DNA of 23,360 nt, taken from positions 1 through 23,360 of the forward strand of contig NZ_JALXPE010000062.1 in NCBI RefSeq assembly GCF_025143365.1. The letters are read 5' to 3'. The notes beneath the pieces are model-generated. The model worked only from the letters and a program-made list of their open reading frames with translations, was not told the DNA's origin and made no database searches. The stretch is from Microbacterium sp. p3-SID336. GTDB lineage: Bacteria > Actinomycetota > Actinomycetes > Actinomycetales > Microbacteriaceae. The position numbers were made by a program, and so were the translations under genes. Numbering within the stretch: the stretch's first letter is position 1; every line of letters starts with the position of its first letter. Of this stretch, positions 1 through 8,649 are shown piece by piece.

Positions 1-9
1 CTCGGGTGC

Positions 10-549
10 TCAGCCGACGCCGGCCGTCTGCTCCAGGTAGGCGACGAAGGCGGGGTCGGACATCATCGGCACCGCCAGGCACAGCGAGACGATGATCACG
101 GTGATCGCCGCGCCGACGAGCGGCACCCACCAGGTGAGACGCCCTCGGCGGAGGCGACGGATCGAGAGCGCGGCCGTGACGCACCAGCCCAGCGCCAGAA
201 CGATCGCGGCGATCGTGCCCCAGGTTCGCCCGAGGTCGTAGTTCGTGAACTCCCCCTCGATACCGAGGATGGTCATGCTCTCGTTCATCACGCGGCCGAT
301 GTCGAGGTACGACAGCCCCGTGACGATCACGTTCACCAGCCCGTACGCGAGCAGGGCGATCGTGGCCATGCGGTCGACCGGGTGACGGCGGCCAGCTGTG
401 GGGGCCGATGGCGCGGCAGCAGGTGCGGGCGCGGCAGGTGCCACCGGCGGAGCCGGGGCGACGACCTCATCGACCAGTGGCAGTCCGCGGGCGAGCCGCT
501 GCTCCTCCGGCGTTGCGAGCTCACCGTAACGGGGGCGCTGATCGGTCAT
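10..549 (-). CDS. DUF6264-like membrane protein
   Basis: This 179-residue protein has no known enzymatic role. The N-terminal part (about residues 1-58) is polar, with a Pro/Ala-rich low-complexity linker at 29-52 that is probably cytoplasmic. Three hydrophobic segments follow at roughly 62-82, 110-130 and 140-162, so it should be an integral membrane protein. The opening motif MTDQRPRYGELATPEEQR matches my memory of actinobacterial proteins named DUF6264, found mainly in Microbacteriaceae; the family assignment rests on that recollection. The ATG at 549 is chosen because a TAACAT hexamer lies exactly six bases upstream and no Shine-Dalgarno sequence is visible, which suggests a leaderless mRNA. 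It is transcribed separately from the IclR gene, about 300 bp away. Confidence 0.8.
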   Translation of the reverse strand: MTDQRPRYGELATPEEQRLARGLPLVDEVVAPAPPVAPAAPAPAAAPSAPTAGRRHPVDRMATIALLAYGLVNVIVTGLSYLDIGRVMNESMTILGIEGEFTNYDLGRTWGTIAAIVLALGWCVTAALSIRRLRRGRLTWWVPLVGAAITVIIVSLCLAVPMMSDPAFVAYLEQTAGVG

Positions 550-555
550 CCCGCC

Positions 556-561
556 ATGTTA
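556..561 (-). promoter_or_regulatory. -10 box TAACAT, leaderless promoter of DUF6264 gene
   Basis: Read on the minus strand, TAACAT ends six bases before the ATG at 549, so the first transcribed base should be the A of the start codon. No convincing -35 element is visible. Confidence 0.5.
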
Positions 562-588
562 ACGCCGGCACCTCGGCGGAACTCACAG

Positions 589-664
589 GCAGCGGTGCGT
601 GGAGGCAGCGGGCCCGCACGCAGCGGGCCCCGACACAGCACGCCCCGAAGCAGCAGACCCGGAA
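589..664. repeat. 15-bp degenerate tandem repeat, about 5 copies
   Basis: Four consecutive 15-base units lie at 605-619, 620-634, 635-649 and 650-664, all variants of gcagcgggccccgac. A more diverged unit lies at 589-603. The array sits in the non-coding gap between the DUF6264 gene and the IclR gene. Any open frame through it gives only low-complexity peptide, so I treat it as non-coding. Confidence 0.75.
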
Positions 665-671
665 ATCGACA

Positions 672-706
672 GCGGCCCCGGAGAAGTGGGGACTTCTCGG
701 GGCCGC
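672..706. terminator. Strong hairpin, likely terminator of the ispH-IclR transcript
   Basis: The arms are 672-687 (GCGGCCCCGGAGAAGT) and 692-706, complementary except for one bulged C, with a four-base loop. There is no long T-run on either side; on the minus strand only a short ATTT follows. It lies 140 bp beyond the IclR stop codon, so it could end that transcript. The rest of the 550-844 gap holds the 15-bp repeat array and no convincing gene. Confidence 0.55.
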
Positions 707-844
707 GGACGCGGAGCGCTGGGGACGCTCCTCATCCTGGTTGGTCGCCGGCGCTGGGGACGCCTGAGGCGATCAGTAGCGTTCTGTATGCCGCTACTCT
801 TCCGATAGTAGGAAATCCTGGGGGCCCGCACCAGAGCGAGTACT

Positions 845-1633
845 TCAGATAGTGAACTCCGCCTCAGGCCCCGCGTCGAGCGAATCCGCGCCGAGCTGCA
901 GGGAGAGCCGTCGCGCCGTGCGCTGCAGATTGGAGACCAGCTTGCGATCCACGACCGCCTGCTCGGCCGGGAGCGAGATCGCGAGCGAGGCGGTCACCCC
1001 GGGAGCGATCACCGGCACAGCCACACAGGTCGCGCCGATCGCGTACTCCTCCTTGTCGATCGCCCACCCCGGCGAGTGCTCCAGCTGGGTCAGCAGGGTG
1101 CGGCGGTCGCTGATGGTACGCGGGGTCAGCTCCTCCAGGCGGTGCCGGGAGAGGTAGTCGAGTCGATCCTCGTCCGGGAGGTCGGCCAGGATCTGCTTGC
1201 CCAGCGCCGTCGCGTGGGCACTGGAGTGCAGGCCGACCCACAGCTCCACCCGAGGGTTGCGCTCCGCATCCACGATGTCGACCAGGTGCATCTCCCCGTC
1301 GGCGAAACGCGAGAGGTAGGCCGTGGCCCCCACGTCCTCCGTCACGTCCCTGAGGGCGGAGCGGACGCGCGCGAGGAACACGCCGCGCGAGTCGATCTGC
1401 TGCTGGAACGACGGGAACCGGGTGCCGAGCACCAGACCGTCCGGCTCCGAGCTCAGGTAGCCCTCGTGCACGAGGGTGCGCACGAGGTTGTACGTGGTAC
1501 CGGGGGTCAGCCCGGTGATCGCGGAGAGCATCTTCGTCGGAAGGGGGCGCGGCGAGTTGGCGACGATGTCGACCAGCCGGAGCGCGCGCTGCACCGACCC
1601 GATGAGGGTCGGCTCCGCTTCCGCGGCGCTCAA
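845..1633 (-). CDS. IclR-family transcriptional regulator
   Basis: The product is a 262-residue one-component regulator. An N-terminal winged helix-turn-helix (about residues 12-62, SVQRALRLVDIVANS onward) is followed by an IclR effector domain (about 75-250) containing the family-typical HATALGKQIL and EEYAIGATCVAVPV stretches. Regulators of this family usually control catabolic operons, but no catabolic genes adjoin it, so the target is unknown. Start choice: a GTG 33 bases further upstream keeps the frame open but has no ribosome-binding site. The TTG at 1633 has AGGAGG at 1649-1642, eight bases away, and lies directly after the ispH TAG stop (1637-1635). I therefore prefer the TTG, which implies translation coupled to ispH. 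Confidence 0.88.
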   Translation of the reverse strand: MSAAEAEPTLIGSVQRALRLVDIVANSPRPLPTKMLSAITGLTPGTTYNLVRTLVHEGYLSSEPDGLVLGTRFPSFQQQIDSRGVFLARVRSALRDVTEDVGATAYLSRFADGEMHLVDIVDAERNPRVELWVGLHSSAHATALGKQILADLPDEDRLDYLSRHRLEELTPRTISDRRTLLTQLEHSPGWAIDKEEYAIGATCVAVPVIAPGVTASLAISLPAEQAVVDRKLVSNLQRTARRLSLQLGADSLDAGPEAEFTI

Positions 1634-1634
1634 C

Positions 1635-2717
1635 CTACGCGCCTCCTCCGGCGGATGCGCGGCCACCGAGGGCGCGCGCGTCGCGGTGACCGGTGGCGTC
1701 CTGGCGCAGCTCCTTCGGCAGAGAGAACATCAGGTCCTCCTCCGCCGTGCGCACCTCCTCCACGTCGCGGTAGCCCGCGTCGCCGATCGCCTCCAGCACC
1801 TCGCGCACCAGCACCTCGGGCACCGAGGCGCCACTGGTCACGCCGACCGTCTCGACGCCGTCGAGCCACTCCTGCTGGATCTCCTCGGCGTAGTCGACCC
1901 GGTACGCGGCCTTCGCCCCGTACTCGAGCGCCACCTCGACCAGGCGCACGCTGTTGGAGGAGTTGGCGGAGCCGACCACGATCACCAGATCGGCGCCCGC
2001 CGCGACCTTCTTGATCGCCACCTGACGGTTCTGCGTCGCATAGCAGATGTCGTCGGACGGCGGATTGTGCAGCTCGGGGAAGCGCGTGCGCAGGCGGTTC
2101 ACCGTCTCCATCGTCTCGTCGACCGACAGCGTCGTCTGCGAGAGCCACACCACCTTCGACGGGTCCTTCACCTGGACGGTGTCCGCCTCCTCCGGCGAGT
2201 TGACGACCGTGACGTGGTCGGGCGCCTCACCCGCGGTGCCCTCGACCTCCTCGTGCCCGTCGTGCCCGATGAGCAGGATCTCGAAGTCGTCGCGCGCGAA
2301 GCGCACGGCCTCGCGATGCACCTTCGTGACCAGCGGGCACGTGGCGTCGATCGCGTGGAGTCCGCGGTCGGACGCGGCGTTCACGACGGCCGGCGAGACA
2401 CCGTGCGCGCTGAAGACCACGTGCGCCCCCTCGGGGACCTCGTCGACCTCCTCCACGAAGATCGCGCCCTTGGCCTCCAGCTCGGTCACCACGTGGATGT
2501 TGTGCACGATCTGCTTGCGCACGTACACCGGGGCGCCGTAGCGCTCGAGCGCCTTCTCGACCGCGACCACCGCGCGATCCACACCGGCGCAGTACCCACG
2601 CGGCGCCGCGAGGAGCACGCGCTTGGGTCCGGGCACCGGGTTATCCTGAAGCCGCCCGGCCGCGGCACGCACGCGTGGGATGCGGGGAGCGGGAAGATGA
2701 ACGGCAGTCGAAGTCAC
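1635..2717 (-). CDS. ispH: 4-hydroxy-3-methylbut-2-enyl diphosphate reductase
   Basis: IspH catalyses the last step of the MEP isoprenoid pathway, reductive dehydroxylation of HMBPP to IPP and DMAPP, using a [4Fe-4S] cluster in the cytoplasm. The three cluster cysteines are visible at Cys43 ([12 protein letters not shown]), Cys127 ([10 protein letters not shown]) and Cys225 ([11 protein letters not shown]). The substrate-binding [11 protein letters not shown] (151-161) holds the expected glutamate proton donor, and [10 protein letters not shown] (250-259) and [10 protein letters not shown] (292-301) are also present. At 360 residues it has an N-terminal extension of about 30 residues, common in actinobacterial copies. 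The GTG at 2717 is preceded by TAGAAT at exactly six bases, indicating a leaderless message. The IclR gene follows without a gap. Confidence 0.96.
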   Translation of the reverse strand: MTSTAVHLPAPRIPRVRAAAGRLQDNPVPGPKRVLLAAPRGYCAGVDRAVVAVEKALERYGAPVYVRKQIVHNIHVVTELEAKGAIFVEEVDEVPEGAHVVFSAHGVSPAVVNAASDRGLHAIDATCPLVTKVHREAVRFARDDFEILLIGHDGHEEVEGTAGEAPDHVTVVNSPEEADTVQVKDPSKVVWLSQTTLSVDETMETVNRLRTRFPELHNPPSDDICYATQNRQVAIKKVAAGADLVIVVGSANSSNSVRLVEVALEYGAKAAYRVDYAEEIQQEWLDGVETVGVTSGASVPEVLVREVLEAIGDAGYRDVEEVRTAEEDLMFSLPKELRQDATGHRDARALGGRASAGGGA

Positions 2718-2723
2718 CCTTCG

Positions 2724-2729
2724 ATTCTA
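2724..2729 (-). promoter_or_regulatory. -10 box TAGAAT, leaderless promoter of ispH
   Basis: On the minus strand TAGAAT ends six bases before the GTG start at 2717. This is the best match to the TATAAT consensus among the leaderless promoters in this window. The only purine-rich stretch abuts the start codon and is too close to act as a Shine-Dalgarno. Confidence 0.6.
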
Positions 2730-2781
2730 CCGTCGCGCGGCTGGACGAGGCCGGTGAGAGCCGGGGCAGGGACGGGAGCAC

Positions 2782-4059
2782 ATGACAGTCTTCGAAGCGA
2801 CGACCGGTCCGGGTGAGACCCCGCCGGCGGACGCCGTCGCCCCGCGCGACTCCACCGCGCAGGCCCCCACCTCCGTGGCCCGCCTGAACGCGACCATCCG
2901 CGACTTCGTCGCCCGGTGGAACACGGTGTGGGTCGAGGGCGAGATCACGTCGTGGAACGTGCGCGCCGGCAACGTCTTCGCGCGGCTGAAGGACACCCGC
3001 TCCGACGCGCAGATCTCGATCCGTCTGTGGTCGAGCGTGCGCGCGCGGGTGCCCTCCGACCTGGGTGTCGGCGACCACGTCGTGGCGGCCGTCAAGGCGG
3101 ACTACTTCGTGAAGTCGGGCGACTTCAGCTTCGCGGTCTCGGCCATGAAGCACGTCGGTCTGGGCGATCAGCTCGAACGGCTGGAGAAGCTCAGGGTGCA
3201 GCTGCGCCAGGAGGGTCTGTTCGATCCGGCGCGCAAGAAGCGGCTCCCCTTCCTCCCGCACGTGATCGGCCTGATCACCGGCGAGCGCTCCGACGCCGAG
3301 AAGGACGTGCACCGCAACGCGGAGCTGCGGTGGCCCCAGGTGCGGTTCCGCACGGAGTACGCCGCGGTGCAGGGCGACCGCTGCGTCCCCGAGACCCTGG
3401 CTGCGCTGCAGCGCCTCGACGCTGACCCCGAGGTCGACGTGATCGTGATCGCCCGTGGCGGCGGCGACCCGCAGACGTTGCTCGGCTTCAGCGACGAGCG
3501 CCTGGTGCGCGCCGTCGCGGCCGCCCGCACCCCGATCGTCAGCGCGATCGGGCACGAGAACGACCATCCGCTGCTGGACGACGTCGCCGACCTCCGCGCC
3601 TCGACCCCGACCGATGCGGCGAAGCGCGTGGTCCCCGATGTGGGAGAGCAGCGGGCGCTGATCGCCCAGCTCCGCTCGCGCGCCACGAGCCGCCTGACGC
3701 AGCGCCTCAGCCATGACATCGCCCAGCTCGAGCAGCTGCGCTCGCGACCGGTGCTGCGCTCCCCCGATCCTCTGATCGACGCGAGGGCGCAGGAGACCTG
3801 GCTGCTGCTGTCGCGGGGTCGCGACGCCGTGCAGCGGCAGCTCGACGACGCCGGCCGCCGCACGAGCGAGCTGCGCGCCTCCCTGCGTGCGCTCTCCCCC
3901 GCCGCGACCCTCGCCCGCGGCTACGCGATCGCCTACCTGGACGGCGGCGTGATCCTCCGCGACGCCGCGGATGCCCCCGCGGGCAGTGCGCTCACGATCA
4001 CGGTGGATCGCGGGTCGGTCGCCGCCCGCTCCGAGGGCGAGATCGCGGAAGGCGCCTGA
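2782..4059 (+). CDS. xseA: Exodeoxyribonuclease VII large subunit
   Basis: XseA is the catalytic subunit of exonuclease VII, which degrades single-stranded DNA from both ends together with several XseB subunits. The 425 residues show a disordered N-terminus (1-30) and an OB-fold DNA-binding domain (about 33-128, with VWVEGEITSWNV). The catalytic core includes ITGERSDAEKDV (165-176), ARGGGDPQTLLGF (224-236) and the GHENDHPLLDDVADLR stretch (257-272). A Leu/Arg-rich helical region (about 285-375) should carry the XseB-binding coiled coil, and a small C-terminal domain contains LARGYAI. The ATG at 2782 follows GGGAG at a short distance. ispH diverges upstream; xseB follows 36 bp downstream but has its own promoter-like element. 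Confidence 0.96.
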   Translation: MTVFEATTGPGETPPADAVAPRDSTAQAPTSVARLNATIRDFVARWNTVWVEGEITSWNVRAGNVFARLKDTRSDAQISIRLWSSVRARVPSDLGVGDHVVAAVKADYFVKSGDFSFAVSAMKHVGLGDQLERLEKLRVQLRQEGLFDPARKKRLPFLPHVIGLITGERSDAEKDVHRNAELRWPQVRFRTEYAAVQGDRCVPETLAALQRLDADPEVDVIVIARGGGDPQTLLGFSDERLVRAVAAARTPIVSAIGHENDHPLLDDVADLRASTPTDAAKRVVPDVGEQRALIAQLRSRATSRLTQRLSHDIAQLEQLRSRPVLRSPDPLIDARAQETWLLLSRGRDAVQRQLDDAGRRTSELRASLRALSPAATLARGYAIAYLDGGVILRDAADAPAGSALTITVDRGSVAARSEGEIAEGA

Positions 4060-4083
4060 GCAGGGCGGGTCCGGGGCACGACG

Positions 4084-4089
4084 TAGGAT
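4084..4089 (+). promoter_or_regulatory. -10 box TAGGAT, leaderless promoter of xseB operon
   Basis: TAGGAT ends six bases before the GTG of xseB at 4096. A GGAGGA stretch touches the start codon and is too close to serve as a normal ribosome-binding site. This suggests the xseB-fumC operon can be transcribed independently of xseA. Confidence 0.55.
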
Positions 4090-4095
4090 GGAGGA

Positions 4096-4335
4096 GTGAG
4101 CGCGCTGAACGACACCCCTGTGGACACGCTGTCGTTCGAGGCCGCCCGCGACGAGCTCGTCCGGGTCGTCGCAGAGCTCGAACAGGGCGCCCCCACCCTC
4201 GAGCACTCGCTGGCACTCTGGGAGCGCGGAGAGGCGCTGGCCGCCCGCTGCGATGAATGGCTCCTCGGTGCCAAGCGACGACTGGAGGCCGCCAGGGCCT
4301 CCGCGGCCGATGAGACCACGGGCGGAGAATCATGA
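4096..4335 (+). CDS. xseB: Exodeoxyribonuclease VII small subunit
   Basis: XseB is the small helical partner of XseA; several copies bind the XseA coiled coil and are needed for nuclease activity. The 79-residue product is the usual family length and has the characteristic [20 protein letters not shown] (12-31) and [15 protein letters not shown] segments forming two antiparallel helices. The GTG start at 4096 is supported by alignment with the family N-terminus and by TAGGAT six bases upstream. Its stop overlaps the next gene as ATGA at 4332-4335, so it is the first gene of a tightly packed four-gene unit ending with fumC. Confidence 0.95.
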   Translation: MSALNDTPVDTLSFEAARDELVRVVAELEQGAPTLEHSLALWERGEALAARCDEWLLGAKRRLEAARASAADETTGGES

Positions 4336-4976
4336 GCAAGGTCCCGGCCATCAACGCCGACCTCGGTCGTCCGGAGACCGCAGAGGAGACCGCCGCGCGC
4401 AAGGCCGCCTCCAGCAAGGCCTATCGGTCAAGTCAGACCGTGCGCAACCTCGTCGCCGCCCTCCTCGTCACGCTCGCGGTGGTCTTCGTGATCATCGCCG
4501 TCGTGCCTCGCGGAGAGCCGGTGGCGCCGAAGCCGATCGACGTGGCCGGCATCGCCGAGGGCGTGGAGTCCTCGATGGGAGGCCCGGCCATCGTCCCCGA
4601 ACTCGACGGCTTCTGGCGCGTGAACGCGGCCGAGCTGCAGAGCGGCGCGACCGTGGTGTGGGAGGTCACGCTGGCCCCGGCCGCCGACGAGGAGCGCGGC
4701 TTCATCAAGCTCGCCCAGGCGTTCGACGCCGACTCCTCGTGGGCCCCGCAGCGTCTGAACGGCATCGCGCCCACCGACACGACCCGCATCGGCGGCCTGG
4801 AGTGGGACGTCTACGAGCCGGGGAGCGCGGGGGCGGACGCCAACGTCACCTACGCGATCGGCACGCAGGCCGGCGACGACTACGTGCTCCTGTACGGCTC
4901 CCGGTCGGCGGAATCCACCGCCGAGCTCGCGGAGTCGCTCGTCCCGCAGATCCGCACCGTCTCGGAGGCCCGATGA
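4332..4976 (+). CDS. DUF4245 single-pass membrane protein
   Basis: The 214-residue product has a charged cytoplasmic N-terminus (1-37), one transmembrane helix (about 38-58, [13 protein letters not shown] hydrophobic run ending AVVPRGEP) and an extracytoplasmic domain of about 150 residues. The domain has alternating hydrophobic strands and ends near [12 protein letters not shown]. This layout and its place directly after xseB match DUF4245, an actinobacterial family of unknown function. It contains no catalytic motif I recognise. Its start overlaps the xseB stop (ATGA at 4332) and its own stop overlaps the carbonic anhydrase start (ATGA at 4973), so translation is probably coupled along the operon. 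A GGAG motif lies four bases before the ATG. Confidence 0.87.
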   Translation: MSKVPAINADLGRPETAEETAARKAASSKAYRSSQTVRNLVAALLVTLAVVFVIIAVVPRGEPVAPKPIDVAGIAEGVESSMGGPAIVPELDGFWRVNAAELQSGATVVWEVTLAPAADEERGFIKLAQAFDADSSWAPQRLNGIAPTDTTRIGGLEWDVYEPGSAGADANVTYAIGTQAGDDYVLLYGSRSAESTAELAESLVPQIRTVSEAR

Positions 4977-5647
4977 CCCACCCCCTCACGCCCGCAGCCG
5001 CCTGGAAGCAGATGCAGGACGGCAACCGCCGCTTCGTGCGCGACGAGCCGCAACACCCGAACCAGAACGTGGCCCGCCGCAAGGATCTGACCGCGGCGCA
5101 GCACCCGGTCGCGACGCTGTTCGGCTGCGCCGACTCCCGCCTGGCCGCCGAGATCATCTTCGACCTCGGCCTGGGCGACCTGTTCGTGGTGCGCAACGCC
5201 GGTCAGGTCATGGGCGAGTCGATCGTCGCGAGCCTGGAGTACGCCGTGGCCGTGCTGGAGGTGCCGCTCATCGTGGTCCTGGCGCACGACTCGTGCGGTG
5301 CGGTCCGCGCCGCGATCGACGGCACCGCGATCGACGCGGCACCGCTCCCCCCGCACATCTGGAAGCTGATCGCTCCGATCGTGCCCGCGGCGCGCAAGGT
5401 CCTCGCCGAGAGCGGCGGGCAGACCGTCGCCGACATCGACGCGGAGCGCGTGGGCGAGGAGCACCTGCGCAACACCGTGCACGACCTGCTGCAGTCGTCC
5501 GAGATCATCAGCAACGCCGTCGCCGAGGGCCGTCTGGGCATCGTCGGCGCGAACTACCGGCTGGCCGAGGGCGAGGCCGTGCCCGTCATCACGGTCGGCA
5601 TCGAGACCGAGGGGACCGTCCCCGCAACCAAGGAGGGTTCGGAATGA
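4973..5647 (+). CDS. Beta-class carbonic anhydrase
   Basis: This enzyme interconverts CO2 and bicarbonate, supplying bicarbonate to carboxylases in the cytoplasm. The 224 residues carry all zinc ligands of the beta class: Cys52 with Asp54 and Arg56 in GCADSR (51-56), and His105 and Cys108 in HDSCGA. The FVVRNAGQ motif (71-78) is the usual third signature. Cys-His-Cys coordination with the Asp-Arg dyad predicts an active enzyme. It begins inside the DUF4245 stop (ATGA) and ends inside the fumC start (ATGA at 5644). Co-translation with fumarase suggests a link to anaplerotic or TCA flux; that link is inference. Confidence 0.95.
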   Translation: MTHPLTPAAAWKQMQDGNRRFVRDEPQHPNQNVARRKDLTAAQHPVATLFGCADSRLAAEIIFDLGLGDLFVVRNAGQVMGESIVASLEYAVAVLEVPLIVVLAHDSCGAVRAAIDGTAIDAAPLPPHIWKLIAPIVPAARKVLAESGGQTVADIDAERVGEEHLRNTVHDLLQSSEIISNAVAEGRLGIVGANYRLAEGEAVPVITVGIETEGTVPATKEGSE

Positions 5648-7038
5648 CCGACACCGATTACCGCATCGAACACGACACGATGGGTGAGGTGCGCGTGCCT
5701 GTGAACGCGCTCTACGGGGCGCAGACGCAGCGCGCCGTCGAGAACTTCCCGATCTCGGGCAAGGGCCTAGAGCCGGCCCAGATCGCAGCTCTCGCGCGGA
5801 TCAAGAAGGCCGCGGCGCTCGCGAACAAGGAGCTGGGCACGCTGGACGGCGGCATCGCCGACGCCATCGCGCAGGCCGCCGACCAGGTGGCCGCCGGCAC
5901 GCACGACGGCGAGTTCCCCGTCGACACCTACCAGACGGGCTCCGGCACCTCGTCGAACATGAACATGAACGAGGTGCTGGCCACGCTCGCCACCCGCATC
6001 CTCGGCTCGACGGTGCACCCGAACGACCACGTGAACGCCTCGCAGTCGTCGAACGACGTGTTCCCCACCTCGGTGCACATCGCGGTGACCCAGGCTCTCA
6101 TCGACACGCTGATCCCCGCGCTCGACCACCTCGCGGTCGCGCTCGAGGCCAAGGCGGAGCTGTGGAAGGACGCGGTCAAGTCCGGCCGCACCCACCTCAT
6201 GGATGCCACGCCGGTGACCCTCGGCCAGGAGTTCGGCGGCTACGCGCGTCAGATCCGCCTGGGCATCGAGCGCGTGCAGTCCGCCCTTCCCCGCGTGGCC
6301 GAGGTCCCGCTCGGCGGCACCGCCGTCGGCACCGGGATCAACACGCCGCTGGGCTTCCCGCAGAAGGTCATCGAGCTGCTCGCCGCCGAGACCGAGCTTC
6401 CCATCACCGAGGCGAAGGACCACTTCGAGGCGCAGGCCAACCGCGACGGCCTGGTCGAGACCTCCGGGGCACTGCGCACGATCGCGGTGTCGCTCACGAA
6501 GATCAACAACGACCTGCGCTGGATGGGCTCGGGCCCCAACACGGGTCTCGGCGAGCTGCACATCCCGGACCTGCAGCCGGGCTCCTCGATCATGCCGGGC
6601 AAGGTGAACCCCGTGGTGCCCGAGGCCGTGCTGATGGTGTGCGCGCGCGTGATCGGCAACGACGCCACGGTCGCCTGGGCCGGAGCATCGGGCTCGTTCG
6701 AGCTGAACGTCGCCATCCCGGTCATGGGCACGGCGCTGCTGGAGTCGATCCGCCTGCTGGCGAACGCGTCGCGCGTCCTCGCGGACAAGACCGTCGACGG
6801 CCTGCAGGCCAACCTGGAGCGTGCCGCGGCGTTCGCCGGCATGAGCCCCTCGATCGTCACCCCGCTGAACAAGCTGATCGGCTACGAGGCCGCCGCGAAG
6901 ATCGCGAAGCACTCGGTCGCCAAGGGGATCACGGTGCGCGACGCCGTGATCGACCTCGGCTATGTGGAGCGCGGGGAGCTCACCCTGGAGCAGCTCGACG
7001 AGAAGCTCGACCTGCTCTCGATGACGCACCCCGGCTGA
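5644..7038 (+). CDS. fumC: Class II fumarate hydratase
   Basis: FumC is the iron-independent fumarase that reversibly hydrates fumarate to L-malate in the TCA cycle. The 464-residue length is normal. Signatures are present in order: [13 protein letters not shown] (98-110), [11 protein letters not shown] (135-145), catalytic [10 protein letters not shown] with His184 (181-190), and the superfamily signature [11 protein letters not shown] (313-323) containing the catalytic-loop serines. The ATG at 5644 is set by AAGGAGG at 5630-5636, seven bases upstream, and by the ATGA overlap with the carbonic anhydrase gene. It is the last gene of the xseB operon; a 14-bp-arm hairpin follows 24 bp after the stop. 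Confidence 0.97.
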   Translation: MTDTDYRIEHDTMGEVRVPVNALYGAQTQRAVENFPISGKGLEPAQIAALARIKKAAALANKELGTLDGGIADAIAQAADQVAAGTHDGEFPVDTYQTGSGTSSNMNMNEVLATLATRILGSTVHPNDHVNASQSSNDVFPTSVHIAVTQALIDTLIPALDHLAVALEAKAELWKDAVKSGRTHLMDATPVTLGQEFGGYARQIRLGIERVQSALPRVAEVPLGGTAVGTGINTPLGFPQKVIELLAAETELPITEAKDHFEAQANRDGLVETSGALRTIAVSLTKINNDLRWMGSGPNTGLGELHIPDLQPGSSIMPGKVNPVVPEAVLMVCARVIGNDATVAWAGASGSFELNVAIPVMGTALLESIRLLANASRVLADKTVDGLQANLERAAAFAGMSPSIVTPLNKLIGYEAAAKIAKHSVAKGITVRDAVIDLGYVERGELTLEQLDEKLDLLSMTHPG

Positions 7039-7062
7039 TCGACTGATCCGCTGAGACGACGG

Positions 7063-7091
7063 ATGCCGCGAGGACCTGGTCCTCGCGGCAT
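7063..7091. terminator. Bidirectional hairpin terminator between fumC and phoH
   Basis: The perfect inverted repeat has arms 7063-7076 (ATGCCGCGAGGACC) and 7078-7091 around a single central base. In practice the innermost pairs would open to form the loop. It lies between two convergent genes, 24 bp after the fumC stop and 17 bp after the phoH stop. It is followed by TCGTGTCT rather than a pure T-run. Confidence 0.8.
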
Positions 7092-7108
7092 TCGTGTCTC
7101 CGCCGTCG

Positions 7109-8491
7109 TCAGCTCAGCTCTCCACCCTCCAGGAGCTCCGTGACGAGGGCGGCGATCGCGGACCGCTCGGACCGCGTCAGGGTGACGTGCCCGAAGAGGT
7201 CGTGGCCCTTGAGGGTCTCGATGACGCTGGCGATGCCGTCGTGCCGTCCCACGCGCAGGTTGTCCCGCTGGCCGACATCGTGCGTGAGGATCACCCGGGA
7301 GTTCTGCCCCATCCGGCTGAGCACCGTCAGCAGCACGTTGCGCTCCAGCGACTGGGCCTCGTCCACGATCACGAACGCGTCGTGGAGGGACCGCCCGCGG
7401 ATGTGGGTGAGCGGGAGCACTTCGAGCATGCCGCGCTCGACCACTTCATCGATGACGTTCCCGGAGACCACGGAGCCGAGCGTGTCGTACACCGCCTGCC
7501 CCCACGGGTTCATCTTCTCGCCCTGGTCGCCCGGCAGGTACCCGAGCTCCTGACCGCCCACCGCGAACAGCGGGCGGAACACGATGATCTTCTTCTGCTG
7601 CTGCCGCTCCAGCACCGCTTCGAGCCCGGCGCAGAGCGCCAGCGCCGACTTGCCGGTGCCCGCACGCCCGCCCAGCGAGACGATGCCCACCTCCGGGTCG
7701 AGCAGCAGGTCGATCGCGATGCGCTGTTCGGCCGAGCGGCCGTGCATGCCGAAGATGTCGCGGTCGCCGCGGACGAGACGGAACTCCCCGTCGCCGGTGA
7801 CCCTGCCGAGCGCCGAGCCGCGCTCCGAGTGGATGATGAGTCCCGTGTTCACCGGCAGCCCGCGCACGTCTTCGCTCAGGCCGACCTCGCTCTCGTACAG
7901 GTCGCTGATGTCGTCGCCGGAGAGGTCGAGGCCCGCGATGCCCGTCCACCCCGAGTCGACGGCCTGCTCGGCCAGGTACTCCTCGGCGCGGAGTCCGAGC
8001 GAGGCGGCCTTGACCCGCATCGGCAGGTCCTTCGAGACGATCGTGACCTCCTGCCCGTCCTGCGCCAGGTGCATCGCCACGGACAGGATGCGGCTGTCGT
8101 TGTCACTGAGACGGATGCCGGCGGGCAGGACGGAGAGGTCGGTGTTGCCGAGCTCGACACGGAGCGTACCGCCCTCGCCCACCTCGACCGGGAAGTCCAG
8201 GCGGCCGTGCTCCACGCGCAGGTCGTCGAGGTGGCGGAGAGCCTGTCGGGCGAAGTACCCGATCTCCGGATCGTGGCGTTTGCCCTCGAGCTCGGTGATG
8301 ACCACGACCGGCAGCACGACGGAGTGCTCGGCGAACCGGAAGAACGCCTGCGGATCGCTGAGCAGGACGGACGTGTCGAGGACGTAGGTGCGCAGATCCT
8401 GATCGGGATCGGCGGCCGCCGCTCGTCGCGTCGTCTGACGGGTGGACTGCTGCGCGGTGCTGGTGGTCTGCTGCGCTGAACGTGTGGTCAC
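7109..8491 (-). CDS. PIN-PhoH fusion protein (PhoH2-type RNase/ATPase)
   Basis: This 460-residue protein joins an N-terminal PIN RNase domain to a C-terminal PhoH ATPase, as in mycobacterial PhoH2, which unwinds and cleaves RNA. The PIN domain (about 35-165) shows Asp39 in [11 protein letters not shown], Glu67 in ITELEGK, Asp130/Asp132 in SDNDSRIL and Asp155. The ATPase has Walker [10 protein letters not shown] (274-282) and Walker B VIVDEAQ (374-380). The first 30 residues are Gln/Thr-rich and probably disordered. The frame stays open 45 codons upstream, but GTG at 8491 has GGGAG at good spacing and gives the family-typical N-terminus. The 158-bp gap to the upstream aminotransferase gene shows no obvious promoter, and no antitoxin-like ORF of the mycobacterial kind is evident. 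Confidence 0.92.
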   Translation of the reverse strand: MTTRSAQQTTSTAQQSTRQTTRRAAAADPDQDLRTYVLDTSVLLSDPQAFFRFAEHSVVLPVVVITELEGKRHDPEIGYFARQALRHLDDLRVEHGRLDFPVEVGEGGTLRVELGNTDLSVLPAGIRLSDNDSRILSVAMHLAQDGQEVTIVSKDLPMRVKAASLGLRAEEYLAEQAVDSGWTGIAGLDLSGDDISDLYESEVGLSEDVRGLPVNTGLIIHSERGSALGRVTGDGEFRLVRGDRDIFGMHGRSAEQRIAIDLLLDPEVGIVSLGGRAGTGKSALALCAGLEAVLERQQQKKIIVFRPLFAVGGQELGYLPGDQGEKMNPWGQAVYDTLGSVVSGNVIDEVVERGMLEVLPLTHIRGRSLHDAFVIVDEAQSLERNVLLTVLSRMGQNSRVILTHDVGQRDNLRVGRHDGIASVIETLKGHDLFGHVTLTRSERSAIAALVTELLEGGELS

Positions 8492-8649
8492 GACCCACTC
8501 CCGACCCGGGGATTCCCGGCTATTCGAACGAGTCGACCAGGGGGTCACGAGTCGCGAACCTGAGGCCGACCCGACCGGGCGCCTTGCCCGATGCCTCGAA
8601 GGTACGGCCGCCAGCCGGTTTTCCACGGCCTCGACACGCCAGCGATTCC

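Noticed and set aside
589..664. The 15-bp repeats as a CRISPR array.
   Set aside because: The units are contiguous, without unique spacers, and too short; there are no cas genes in the window.
1076..2816. Long plus-strand open frames opposite the IclR and ispH genes (312 and 446 codons).
   Set aside because: They are antisense to two well-supported genes, rich in Arg/His/Pro low complexity and match no family; this is typical of shadow frames in GC-rich DNA.
2641..4206. A 521-codon minus-strand frame opposite xseA.
   Set aside because: Antisense to a complete exonuclease VII large subunit gene with all motifs; composition is shadow-like.
8492..8626. N-terminal extension of the PhoH protein by 45 codons.
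   Set aside because: No ribosome-binding site at the longer start, Arg-rich composition, and GTG at 8491 has a good Shine-Dalgarno.
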